Below are positions 8,012-16,081 of a stretch of DNA of 23,018 nt, in pieces. Position numbers and translations under genes: made by a program. The notes under the pieces were generated by a model. That model did not search any database and was not told where the DNA came from. It saw only the letters and a list, made by a program, of their open reading frames with translations. Source of the DNA: CAYGUK01 sp964352985 (GTDB lineage: Bacteria; Pseudomonadota; Gammaproteobacteria; JAHCLG01); contig CAYGUK010000060.1 of assembly GCA_964352985.1 (NCBI GenBank), forward strand, positions 1 through 23,018, written 5' to 3'. Numbering within the stretch: the stretch's first letter is position 1; every line of letters begins with the position of its first letter.

Positions 8012-8455
8012 ATGCGTAATATTTTAAAATTAATTTTTCTCAGTAGTGTGGTTTTCTGTTTTTCTGCAAATGCCAATATCATTGTTAAATTAACTGGACC
8101 TAATGGACAAGATCTTTGTTCGAGTTTACCGGGTTCTGCCTGGACAGGAACCGGCGATGTAAAAACTTTTCTTGGTGATTGTAATTATAATGGCACCGGG
8201 CAAATTTCAGGTTCTGCGTCACAATTACAAGTTGCAATGAATTTATCGAAACAAAGTGGTTTAAGTTTGTGCCCAAGTAACGAAAATAAAACACTCAGTG
8301 CAACATGCGTTAATAATACATTATCCATTAACGATCAAGATGTCGATATTAGTGGCCCTGTCACTAATAATGGTAAAAGGCTTGATGCTGATGGCTCTAT
8401 TACAGTCGATGGTATTAAAGCAGATTTATCTGTCGCGCTTAATCGCTCCAATTAA
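8012..8455 (+). CDS. Small secreted Cys-containing protein, unknown function
   Basis: The 147-residue precursor has a clear Sec signal peptide (MRNILKLIFLSSVVFCFSANA, cleavage probably after residue 21), leaving a mature protein of about 126 residues. Four cysteines in the mature part (DLCSSL, GDCNYN, SLCPSN, ATCVNN) would allow two disulfides. The composition (Gly, Ser, Asn, Thr with alternating hydrophobic residues) suggests a beta-rich fold. I do not recognise the family. ATG 8012 is favoured over an in-frame upstream ATG at 7994 because AAGGGGG lies immediately upstream at the right distance and the shorter start gives a standard signal peptide. The gene ends in a strong terminator and precedes the RTX protease gene, an arrangement repeated at 16082-20425. 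Confidence 0.75.
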   Translation: MRNILKLIFLSSVVFCFSANANIIVKLTGPNGQDLCSSLPGSAWTGTGDVKTFLGDCNYNGTGQISGSASQLQVAMNLSKQSGLSLCPSNENKTLSATCVNNTLSINDQDVDISGPVTNNGKRLDADGSITVDGIKADLSVALNRSN

Positions 8456-8473
8456 TATAACTATTTCTAATAT

Positions 8474-8503
8474 AAAAATCCCGAATGAAAGTTCGGGATT
8501 TTT
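8474..8503 (+). terminator. Intrinsic terminator after the secreted-protein gene
   Basis: AAAAATCCCGAA (8474-8485) and TTCGGGATTTTT (8492-8503) form a perfect 12-bp stem with a six-base loop; the T-run is the 3' side of the stem. It separates the 8012-8455 gene from the RTX protease, so the latter needs its own promoter or read-through. Confidence 0.88.
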
Positions 8504-8569
8504 ATTAGTAAAAATAATATTAGTATTTGTTATGATCTAACTTTAAATTTTTCTTTTTCTCGACCGATG

Positions 8570-8595
8570 TCCTTTTAGCAAATTTAATAAAAGGA
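8570..8595 (+). promoter_or_regulatory. Hairpin that would sequester the RTX protease Shine-Dalgarno
   Basis: TCCTTTTA (8570-8577) is perfectly complementary to TAAAAGGA (8588-8595), with a ten-base loop. The right arm contains the AAGGA ribosome site for ATG 8604. Two further GU pairs can extend the stem outward. Folding would hide the ribosome site, as in RNA thermometers or other translational switches. The structure is seen; its function is inferred. Confidence 0.5.
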
Positions 8596-8603
8596 TGAAA
8601 GCG

Positions 8604-11600
8604 ATGACTGATATTAAACAATCCAATACACAAATTCTTTATGGTACTGATGATGATGATGAATTAACTGGTGGTATTCATAGTGACATTGTCTACGGCT
8701 TTGCGGGCAATGACAAAATTTCAGGTGGTAGTGGTGATGATGTTATCTATGGGGGTTTAGGCGATGATCAACTTAATGGTCAAGATGGTAATGATATCGT
8801 TTTTGGCGAAGAAGGTAATGATTCTATATTTGGTGGCGCTGGAAATGATTATCTCGTTGGTGGTAGCGGTAACGATACAATTTCAGGTGACCAAGGTGAT
8901 GATATCTTATTCGGTGGTGATGGAAATGATTTAATTTACGATTTTTATGGTAATAATCGATTATTTGGTGGGGATGGTAGAGATACTTTTTATACTTATA
9001 CTGGGACGAATTTTTTATTTGGTGAAGCTGGTGATGATCGATTCTTTATATATGGTGCAACCAATACAATTGATACAGGGAGTGGAAATCATCACATCGC
9101 AGTTTATGGCAATGGTGATCAAACCATTACTAGCTATGATGGTAAAGATTATATCTATATGTCTCCCAATGTTACGGGTAATGATATTATCAATAGTGGT
9201 GGCGGTGATGATACGATTTTTGCGGGCAATGGTAATGATATTATTGAATCTGCTAGTGGTAATAATATTGTTCATGCGGAAAATGGTGATGATACTGTCA
9301 CGTTAGGAACAGGTCAGGATCAAGTTTATGATGGTAGTGGTCATGATCGTATCTTGACTGGCAGTGGTAATGATATTGTGTATCATACCCTTGCAGATAA
9401 TATTAATTTTGTTGATTTTTTTGATTTGGGTGAGGGCGTTGACACAGTTAAAATTACCGTCGATGCTTCAATATTTAATCAAACTTGGTTTCAAAAAGCG
9501 ATTAATGATTTTAATGCGTTTATCGGCAGCAATCCTGTCGATTCAACATTTGATTTTTCAACTTACGATCCCACAAATAGTTTATTTAAACTAACGGTGA
9601 AAAACACTGAGACTTTAATATTTGATGTAATTGGTGATATTAATAATCCACCCAGTAATATCCAACTTTCTAATAATTTAGTTGCAGAAAATAGTGTGGG
9701 AAATAGTCCAATTGGTACGGTCACGAGTTCAAATGATGAAGGTGAAACACCACAATATAAATTAATTGATGATGCGGGTGGACGTTTTACGCTTGATAGT
9801 AGTAGCGGTGTGCTTTTTGTTGCTGAAAATATAGGTTTTGATTTTGAAATGGCGCAGCAATATCACATTAAAGTTGAAGTGAGTGATGGTAATGGTTTAA
9901 CAAGCACAAAAGATTTTACGATCAATATTACTGATGTGAATGAAGCGCCGTGGGATATCGCTTTGTCTAATCAAAGTATCGCTGAAGATGCCGTACCAGG
10001 CACGTTTATTGGCACGGTCACTTCAAAAAATGATGCAGAGGAAACGGCGACTTATTCTTTATTAGATGATGCGGATGGTTTATTAACTATCGATAGCGAC
10101 GGCAATCTTTTTGTTGCAGATGGGGCAACTTTAGATTTTGAAACTATGCCAAGTTTAGCGATTTCTGTGTTAGTGACAGATAGTACGGGACTTGAAAGCA
10201 TTCAAGATTTTACAATTAATGTGACGGATGTGGTTGAAACTGATCCGCTGCCGATTAATTTTAAATACTCTGGTTTATTAGATGGTGGTGGTCAAACCGT
10301 TGCGGTTTTAGATACCGGTATTGATTATAATTTATCAGCACTCGGTGGGGGTTTTGGCGCAGATCATCGTGTGGTAGGTGGATTTGATTTTGTAAATAAT
10401 GATGGCGATCCTTTTGATGCTGCTCCCGCTATTCATGGCACCCATGTGTCGAGTATTATCGGTAGCTCTGGATCACAAGCGCTGGGTTGGGCGCGTGATG
10501 TGGATTTTGTTGGTGTGAAAGTATTAAGCCGGTTTGGTAGTGGAACATTTAGTGGCATCGAGAAAGGATTACAATGGGTTTTAGCGAATTTGGATTCGTT
10601 TGAAAATCCCATTACGACCATTAACATGTCATTAGGTGCTAGCACACATACTAATGATCCGCCTTTTTCCCAATTAGAAGATGAATTTCAAGCCTTAGAA
10701 GCAGCCGGTGTTTTTATTTCTGTTGCGGCGGGAAATGGTTTTGCAGGTCGAACAGAACCTGGATTAGGTTATCCTGCATCGAGTCCTTTTGTTGTGCCTG
10801 TTGCTAGTCATGTATCAAGTGGTAACGCGTTAAATAGTTTTTCACAACGCAATGATAAAGTGATTGCTGCTGATGGTGATTTTGTTCAAGCATATGTGCC
10901 AAATCATAATGGTGGCGCAGAAGAAACAGCATCACTTTCTGGTACATCGATGGCCGCGCCACAAGTTGCGGGCGCAGCAATTTTATTACGCGAGTTAATG
11001 GAAATTACTGGTCAGGAAAATGTAACACAAGATGTGATTTATGATCATATGCGCGCAACAGCCGATATGATTTTTGATCCCATCACTAACATTAATTACC
11101 ATAAATTAAATATGGTGAATGCGGTGAATGCATTATTACCTGAAGATGAACATGGTGATGATGCGGCAAACGCGACAAGTTTAGGGATCATTTCTACTGA
11201 TCAAATTATTCAAGGATTTATTGATGCGTCATTTATTCATGATTTGAGTAACAATGGTCGTATTACTGGCATTTCAAGTTACGATATCGATTTCTTTTCT
11301 TTTACAGCAGGTGAAACTGGCACGATTTCATTTAATGCGACACCTTATGGTTTAAGTGAAATTGCTCCTGAATGGATTTTTTCAGGGGAATCAACGGTTG
11401 ATGGGCATGCGATTTCTTTTGCTGTCGAAGCAGGAAATGATTATTCAATTGGTTTTACTTCTGATAATGCGATTGGACTTTATCAAGTTAACATTTCTTA
11501 TGATGGCATAGTGGAACCTGATGTCGTGAATATTGCAAAAACACAAGTTGAAAATCCGGTATCGTGGTCGGATATTTTTGGACAAGGACCAGCAGATGTG

Positions 11601-11708
11601 AGCAATGATGCGGTCGTCACAACACCGGTTCTTTCCCAACCTGGCGATTATCCAATAACAACGATGTTACATGAAGATAATTTAATGCAAATGGATGTGA
11701 TGGTTTGA
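8604..11708 (+). CDS. RTX-cadherin-subtilisin (S8) protease with PPC domain
   Basis: The 1034-residue protein is a predicted extracellular serine protease. Residues about 10-265 are glycine/aspartate nonapeptides (GGSGDDVIYGG, GGAGNDYLVGG) that bind calcium in RTX proteins. Two cadherin-like repeats follow (about 348-449 and 450-547; both carry AED/AEN, a DFE motif and end NITDVNE or NVTDVVE). The subtilase domain (about 553-842) has an intact triad: Asp570 in AVLDTGID, His611 in HGTHV and Ser782 in GTSMAAP, with oxyanion Asn711. A PPC-like beta domain spans about 846-969. There is no Sec signal peptide and no I9 propeptide. RTX repeats at the N-terminus rather than the C-terminus are unusual for type I secretion. 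AAGGA at 8591-8595 supports ATG 8604 over 8595. Confidence 0.93.
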   Translation: MTDIKQSNTQILYGTDDDDELTGGIHSDIVYGFAGNDKISGGSGDDVIYGGLGDDQLNGQDGNDIVFGEEGNDSIFGGAGNDYLVGGSGNDTISGDQGDDILFGGDGNDLIYDFYGNNRLFGGDGRDTFYTYTGTNFLFGEAGDDRFFIYGATNTIDTGSGNHHIAVYGNGDQTITSYDGKDYIYMSPNVTGNDIINSGGGDDTIFAGNGNDIIESASGNNIVHAENGDDTVTLGTGQDQVYDGSGHDRILTGSGNDIVYHTLADNINFVDFFDLGEGVDTVKITVDASIFNQTWFQKAINDFNAFIGSNPVDSTFDFSTYDPTNSLFKLTVKNTETLIFDVIGDINNPPSNIQLSNNLVAENSVGNSPIGTVTSSNDEGETPQYKLIDDAGGRFTLDSSSGVLFVAENIGFDFEMAQQYHIKVEVSDGNGLTSTKDFTINITDVNEAPWDIALSNQSIAEDAVPGTFIGTVTSKNDAEETATYSLLDDADGLLTIDSDGNLFVADGATLDFETMPSLAISVLVTDSTGLESIQDFTINVTDVVETDPLPINFKYSGLLDGGGQTVAVLDTGIDYNLSALGGGFGADHRVVGGFDFVNNDGDPFDAAPAIHGTHVSSIIGSSGSQALGWARDVDFVGVKVLSRFGSGTFSGIEKGLQWVLANLDSFENPITTINMSLGASTHTNDPPFSQLEDEFQALEAAGVFISVAAGNGFAGRTEPGLGYPASSPFVVPVASHVSSGNALNSFSQRNDKVIAADGDFVQAYVPNHNGGAEETASLSGTSMAAPQVAGAAILLRELMEITGQENVTQDVIYDHMRATADMIFDPITNINYHKLNMVNAVNALLPEDEHGDDAANATSLGIISTDQIIQGFIDASFIHDLSNNGRITGISSYDIDFFSFTAGETGTISFNATPYGLSEIAPEWIFSGESTVDGHAISFAVEAGNDYSIGFTSDNAIGLYQVNISYDGIVEPDVVNIAKTQVENPVSWSDIFGQGPADVSNDAVVTTPVLSQPGDYPITTMLHEDNLMQMDVMV

Positions 11709-11719
11709 TCAATGAAAAA

Positions 11720-11758
11720 TGCCGTGCCAAATTCAAAATTTGGCACGGTGATATTTTA
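11720..11758. terminator. Bidirectional terminator between convergent genes
   Basis: CCGTGCCAAATT (11722-11733) pairs perfectly with AATTTGGCACGG (11737-11748) around a three-base loop. ATATTTTAT follows on the plus strand, and on the minus strand the complement of GAAAAAT gives a T-run. It ends the RTX protease gene and the convergent carotenoid oxygenase gene. Confidence 0.85.
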
Positions 11759-13159
11759 TCACTCGAGATAAAGGTGGGGTACCCAATTTCCATGTGGACC
11801 AAAAGGGACACGAAAAGGAAATTTAACTGTCGCAATAGGACCACTTGCTATGTCTTTTGCATTTAGAATAATTAAATCGCTGCGATTTTGTTTTTCATAA
11901 AAAACATAAGACATTAAATAGCCTTCGCCTTCTTTTGCTGAAGTTGATTTTGGAATAAACACGGGTTCTAAACAAAGACCATCGTCAGCCATGATCAGCG
12001 TTTGCGTTGTGTCTGTTTTAAAATCGTAGCATCTTAAACCATCTAACAAACTATAGGGTAAACTTTCATTTTTTGTGATCCCATAATAAGCATAGCGATA
12101 GGGATGACCAATAAACCGTTCATCGATTCGTAGTAATTCACCATTGGTATTATCGAGGCGAATTTTTTGCACAGATTCAGATTGGCGATTTAAAATCCAT
12201 CGCGTGAGATAGGCCGGAAACGTTTCACTATCATCAGCAAAGGCATTTAATTTATCGGGTAATTCATCTAAAGCTAATCCGTCGATAATGATGTTATCAC
12301 CTTCTTCATAAGCATTGAAAAAATGAAACACAAAGCTTGGGTCCGTTTCTATCCAAATGATGTCATCTGGAGAGTGATGCGGCATGATCCCAAAGTATGA
12401 GGGACGCGTTGGTTGCCAATCGTAAAATAAGCCACCTGACATTAATCGTTGATAATCTGCAATTAATGGAAAAAGTGGCAATATTGTAAATTGATTGGTG
12501 ATCACAAAATCATGCATCAAACTAAATTGAGGAATGCTAATTTTATGACATGCTTCAATTTTATTTTGCGGATTAATGATTAGCGTATATAAATGTTTCA
12601 TCTCCGGCGGATTGATGTAACTAAGACAATGCATGTTGCCCGTTTTGGGATGAATACATGGATGCGCGGTGATATTTACATTTAATTCACTATGATAATT
12701 ATATTCGCCAATTGTTTCACAATTATTCGGATTAATCGCAATTGGTTGACAGGCTTCACTTAACGCAAAAAGTTTGTCACCATGCCAAATAATATTTAAA
12801 TTATTCGGACTACTATTTTTATTTTTAACACTTTCATCGCTTTGGCCAAATTGTTTAAAGCCTGAAAATAACGCGCGTTGTGCTTGTCTTTCGAGGTTGA
12901 ATTTATCAGTTTTAACCCAGCGATTTTTATATTTTACTCGGCCTTGATGAAATGATAATGCGTGTATCATCCCATCACCATCGTATAGATGATATTGATC
13001 TGAAAAGATATATTGTGGATTAGGGCCATTACGATAATAAGTACCTTCTAATTCCTCAGGAATTTGCCCTTCAACGATAACATCATGAATCTCAGATTCT
13101 GCTAGAGTCGGTTCATAAATGCCAGTTAAAAAAAATGTTTTTGGAAATGGAGTTGTCAT
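11759..13159 (-). CDS. Carotenoid cleavage oxygenase (RPE65/CCD family)
   Basis: The 466-residue enzyme is a complete member of the carotenoid oxygenase family, non-haem iron enzymes that cleave carbon-carbon double bonds in carotenoids, apocarotenoids or stilbenes. The four iron-binding histidines are all in context: His166 (TAHPCIHPKTG), His216 (SLMHDFVIT), His279 (FVFHFFNAYE) and His456 (GPHGNWVP). Further family marks are LEGTYYRNGPNPQY near the start and LYDGDGMIHALSF. There is no signal peptide, so it should be cytoplasmic or peripherally membrane-associated. Its ATG overlaps the stop of the upstream gene by four bases, indicating translational coupling. No carotenoid synthesis genes are visible here, so the substrate may be host-derived or made elsewhere; this is inference. 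Confidence 0.95.
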   Translation of the reverse strand: MTTPFPKTFFLTGIYEPTLAESEIHDVIVEGQIPEELEGTYYRNGPNPQYIFSDQYHLYDGDGMIHALSFHQGRVKYKNRWVKTDKFNLERQAQRALFSGFKQFGQSDESVKNKNSSPNNLNIIWHGDKLFALSEACQPIAINPNNCETIGEYNYHSELNVNITAHPCIHPKTGNMHCLSYINPPEMKHLYTLIINPQNKIEACHKISIPQFSLMHDFVITNQFTILPLFPLIADYQRLMSGGLFYDWQPTRPSYFGIMPHHSPDDIIWIETDPSFVFHFFNAYEEGDNIIIDGLALDELPDKLNAFADDSETFPAYLTRWILNRQSESVQKIRLDNTNGELLRIDERFIGHPYRYAYYGITKNESLPYSLLDGLRCYDFKTDTTQTLIMADDGLCLEPVFIPKSTSAKEGEGYLMSYVFYEKQNRSDLIILNAKDIASGPIATVKFPFRVPFGPHGNWVPHLYLE

Positions 13160-13665
13160 TTTTTACGCCTTATTTTTTGCCAGTGAGAATTTAGACGTTG
13201 CCATGCTTTTTGACTTTTAGGTTTTACCCAGTCATATTCGATGGCTTGCCAATCTTTATCATTGGGATCAAACCCAAGCTGTGAGATATACTGAGATTCA
13301 CAGATAAAAAATTGGTTTTTATAAGGCAATAAAAATCCGCCTTGACGTGTTAATTCTTCTTTGGCTTCGTCATAAGTCGAAAACCATTTGTTTAGATAAC
13401 CGTTAGGATAATTATCAATAAAACTCGTATTTAAATTTTCATCAAAATCTTTTTTTAACTCTTGCCAAGAAGTAAAGCCATGTTCCAAAGCAATAACGTG
13501 CAACACATGTTTACGTTTTATCAATGCCTTAATATCAGCGTGACTGAGATCATTGAATTGATTCAACACAGAAAGGCGCGTAAAACCAATAGGATCATTA
13601 TTTTGAATTTGTTTAAGCAAAATTGATGCTTTTATTTTAAATTCATCGAGTGGGGTATTACCCAT
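13156..13665 (-). CDS. Hypothetical protein translationally coupled to the carotenoid oxygenase
   Basis: I do not know this 169-residue family. Residues about 34-72 include HADIKALIKRKHVLHVIALE then HGFTSWQELK, a motif also seen near ankyrin-like bacterial proteins, where it marks a short helical pair. The C-terminal half contains a conserved-looking WFSTYDEAKEEL segment and GGFLLPYKNQFFICE, and ends very basic (WQKIRRKK). No signal peptide or membrane helix is present. The start is firmly supported by GGAGGTG just upstream of ATG 13665. It is first in a two-gene operon and its stop codon overlaps the oxygenase start, so equimolar expression and a shared role are plausible, for example a binding partner, but this is inference. 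Confidence 0.8.
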   Translation of the reverse strand: MGNTPLDEFKIKASILLKQIQNNDPIGFTRLSVLNQFNDLSHADIKALIKRKHVLHVIALEHGFTSWQELKKDFDENLNTSFIDNYPNGYLNKWFSTYDEAKEELTRQGGFLLPYKNQFFICESQYISQLGFDPNDKDWQAIEYDWVKPKSQKAWQRLNSHWQKIRRKK

Positions 13666-13830
13666 ATTTCACCTCCGTACACCCAGCTTGATCCACAAAT
13701 TGCTGTTATAAAAGTGATTTATGTGTAATTAATTGTGATGAGTCGGGTGAGTTCCTCTTTAGTGGATATTGGCTGCCCGAAACAACCAAGGTTGAATTAT
13801 ATTATGTTATTTTTTTTTTGTAAAGAGTCT

Positions 13831-14946
13831 TTATTTTTCACTCTCGATAAATTCAGTTAATAATTTTGATTCTACCTGTAAACTCATCATGTTTGCTTTC
13901 GCAAACTGTAATGTTTGGCGTAAGGCGATAAGCGATGAAATAAGATCAACATTTGATTCTTCTAAGCCGCCTGTAAAAATTGTAGCTTCAGAATTTAATA
14001 CGGGTGCGCCTGATTGATTTGTTGCTAGAAAATATTGATTGCCGATGGCTTGTAACTCATTAGGATCAGCAACAGCAACTACAGCCAAATGAGTAATAAT
14101 TTGTTTTTGTCCATTATCATAAAATGCCGTAATTGTAGCATCGCTATTAATATCTAAGTGAGTTAATTCCCCTGAACTGAATCCATCTTGACTAATACTA
14201 ACAATACGATTGGGATGAGCTTGGGATGTTACATCGGTAAAATCAAAATTTAAATTTAATATTTCAGCGCCATTATTAGGGTTGTAGCTAATATTTGTCA
14301 ATTGTGGTGAATTCGCCGTGGTGCCGTTTGCAAAAAATTGTATGTGACCATTGGTGATTAATTGGTTATCCGCATAGATATTTACTGAATAATCAGTCGC
14401 ACTTGTTCTAGTAAAATAACTGTCTACTTGAGTGGCCTGGCCTAAACTATCGTAAATCGTGGTCGAGGTTTTATAATTAAAACTCGAGGAGTCATTTTTA
14501 TTAAATGGCGTATTTAGGATCACATTTGTGCTATCTAAATTAATATCGAAATCAATATTGTTAGTTGCGCTAGGACTGAGTGTTTGTGGTTTTATTTGGA
14601 TGACTTCAGAATTCGTATCTAGTAATTTTGCGCCTTGACTATCAACAATATAATTTGCTTTATCTATAAAAAACTGACCATTTCTTGTTAATAAATTATT
14701 TCCTTTTTGATTTTGTACTAGAAAAAAGCCATCATCTTTGAGTGCTAAATCTAATTGTCGTCCAGAATAATTAATTGTAGATGGTGAGAAGTTTTTAGGT
14801 TGAAAAGTATTATTTAATAGAATATTTGTTTGGTTGGGTAGGGATGCGCGATATCCTGTTGTTTGACTGTTAGCGATATCTTGCGCCAAGCTATTGGTAT
14901 AAGCAATAGCACCACGAATTGCTTGTAAACTCGTTTGTAGCGTCAA
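13831..14946 (-). CDS. Flagellar hook protein FlgE-like, solitary
   Basis: The 371-residue protein belongs to the FlgE/FlgF/FlgG axial family. Its N-terminus LQTSLQAIRGAIAYTNSLAQ then DIANSQTTGYR aligns with the canonical rod/hook D0 helix and the ANxxTTGF motif. LALKDDGFFLVQN and LTRNGQFFIDKANYIVDSQG are the standard shared motifs. STTIYDSLGQATQVDSYF is characteristic of the hook protein FlgE. GGLEESNVDLISSLIALRQT is the C-terminal D0 motif. Spacing to the ANxxTTG motif makes TTG 14946 the start, an unusual start codon; an ATG five codons away is out of frame. Only a weak GAG-type ribosome site is present. No other flagellar structural gene is adjacent, and the C-terminus (LLTEFIESEK) differs from typical FlgE. 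Confidence 0.82.
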   Translation of the reverse strand: MTLQTSLQAIRGAIAYTNSLAQDIANSQTTGYRASLPNQTNILLNNTFQPKNFSPSTINYSGRQLDLALKDDGFFLVQNQKGNNLLTRNGQFFIDKANYIVDSQGAKLLDTNSEVIQIKPQTLSPSATNNIDFDINLDSTNVILNTPFNKNDSSSFNYKTSTTIYDSLGQATQVDSYFTRTSATDYSVNIYADNQLITNGHIQFFANGTTANSPQLTNISYNPNNGAEILNLNFDFTDVTSQAHPNRIVSISQDGFSSGELTHLDINSDATITAFYDNGQKQIITHLAVVAVADPNELQAIGNQYFLATNQSGAPVLNSEATIFTGGLEESNVDLISSLIALRQTLQFAKANMMSLQVESKLLTEFIESEK

Positions 14947-15024
14947 TCTTTGTTTCTCATGATTTGCGATAATATTAATTAAATATCGACTTCAATCGAA
15001 AAATATTAAATGCTAAGTGATTGA

Positions 15025-15861
15025 CTATGATCGTTTCGATAATTTACTGTTTTTTATTATGTTGTGGAGGAATGCGATGATAATTCCCACGATGAGTCCG
15101 GTTACATGAGCGACATTTGCAATGGGGCCAAGATATCCTGTAAAACATAAGATTAACCAAATAATAAAAAGGCCCACAATTTGTTGACTCAAATAAATAC
15201 CTGACCAGGGATCAAATTTTGATCGAATCCAAAGATAACCAAACAAACCATAACACACTGCAGACATACCACCAAAAAGAGATGGGGCAATTAAGTATTG
15301 TGCTAGATTTGCTATTAAGTCAATGATGAGAACTAGCACCATAAATAATATGATGGAAATTTTATTTTCGATTAATGTGCCAAATTCATATAACCAATAC
15401 ATATTAAACAAAATATGAAAAATACTAAAATGAATAAACATTGGTGTGAATAATCGCCAAATTTGTCCTTGAAGAATTTCCGGCATGCCGGTCTGATATT
15501 GTGAGAAATATAAATATTGGTATATTGCATTATCATCTGTTGCACCAATTAAATAAACGATAATACAAATGATCATTAATAATAAAGTAACAGGACCGAT
15601 ACGGTTTCCTAGTAATCGCCCAATTTTTGAATGGGCTTTGGGGATCGGTTTTTTTTGGCGGGTTTTAATGTTCACTTTATAAGTTGATTTATCTTCTGCT
15701 TCGGTGAATTCGTTAAATAATTGTTTAGACAATTGTAATTGTTCATGATCATAGATCCAAATTTCATGATCTCGAATGGTATTATCTAAACCTTTCGATT
15801 TGAGATAATCAGAGAAGAGTGTTAATTGTTTTTTATCATTTAGATGACCAATTTTTTGCAT
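15025..15861 (-). CDS. glpG: Rhomboid intramembrane serine protease, GlpG-type
   Basis: The 278-residue membrane protease closely matches the GlpG layout. An N-terminal cytoplasmic NRho-like domain (about 1-60, with SDYLKSKGLDNTIRDHEIWI and a DHEQL segment) precedes six transmembrane segments. The catalytic dyad is Ser200 in GGMSAVCYG and His252 in NVAHVTGLIVG. Oxyanion and stabilising residues His149 and Asn153 appear in HILFNMYWL, and WRLFTPMFIHFS marks the L1 loop. These positions differ by only one or two from those of E. coli GlpG. The enzyme would cut single-pass substrates in the inner membrane. The gene stands alone; glpE, glpD or glpR are not neighbours, so the name refers to similarity only. 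Confidence 0.92.
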   Translation of the reverse strand: MQKIGHLNDKKQLTLFSDYLKSKGLDNTIRDHEIWIYDHEQLQLSKQLFNEFTEAEDKSTYKVNIKTRQKKPIPKAHSKIGRLLGNRIGPVTLLLMIICIIVYLIGATDDNAIYQYLYFSQYQTGMPEILQGQIWRLFTPMFIHFSIFHILFNMYWLYEFGTLIENKISIILFMVLVLIIDLIANLAQYLIAPSLFGGMSAVCYGLFGYLWIRSKFDPWSGIYLSQQIVGLFIIWLILCFTGYLGPIANVAHVTGLIVGIIIAFLHNIIKNSKLSKRS

Positions 15862-15973
15862 TTAAAAAACCCTGTGCTTAGAGTAATTTTTGCTGGCGTT
15901 ATTCACCGCAAAAATTTAGTAAAATAAAAATGGCTACGTTTGAATACGTAGAATCTAATAAAATTTCACTATA

Positions 15974-15998
15974 TTGCATTTTTTCAATTAAAATGCAA
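15974..15998. repeat. Perfect 9-bp inverted repeat in intergenic region
   Basis: TTGCATTTT (15974-15982) and AAAATGCAA (15990-15998) flank a seven-base spacer between the divergent rhomboid gene and the secreted-protein gene at 16082. A second short palindromic pair, CTACGT and ACGTAG, lies at 15934-15951. They may be operators or leader hairpins. No T-run supports termination. Confidence 0.4.
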
Positions 15999-16081
15999 GT
16001 ATTTAGCTAAGTAATTGAGTTCTCGTTATTAGTTATATAGAATTCAAATCCACTATTTAATAATAAACAACAGGTGTTTAT

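Noticed and set aside
8947..9594. Several long open frames on both strands inside the RTX region of the protease gene
   Set aside because: They arise from the repetitive GGTGATGAT-type codons of the RTX repeats read in other frames; the frame with calcium-binding motifs and the continuing subtilase domain is the real one.
13666..13830. Possible riboswitch or small RNA in the leader of the carotenoid-oxygenase operon (GGGCAGCC and ACTCACCCGACTC on the minus strand)
   Set aside because: I could not match it to any riboswitch consensus I know, and the complementary segments are short with long loops.
16021..16080. A TTCAAATCC sequence resembling a tRNA T-loop
   Set aside because: No acceptor, D or anticodon arms can be drawn around it; the flanking bases do not give a five-pair T stem.
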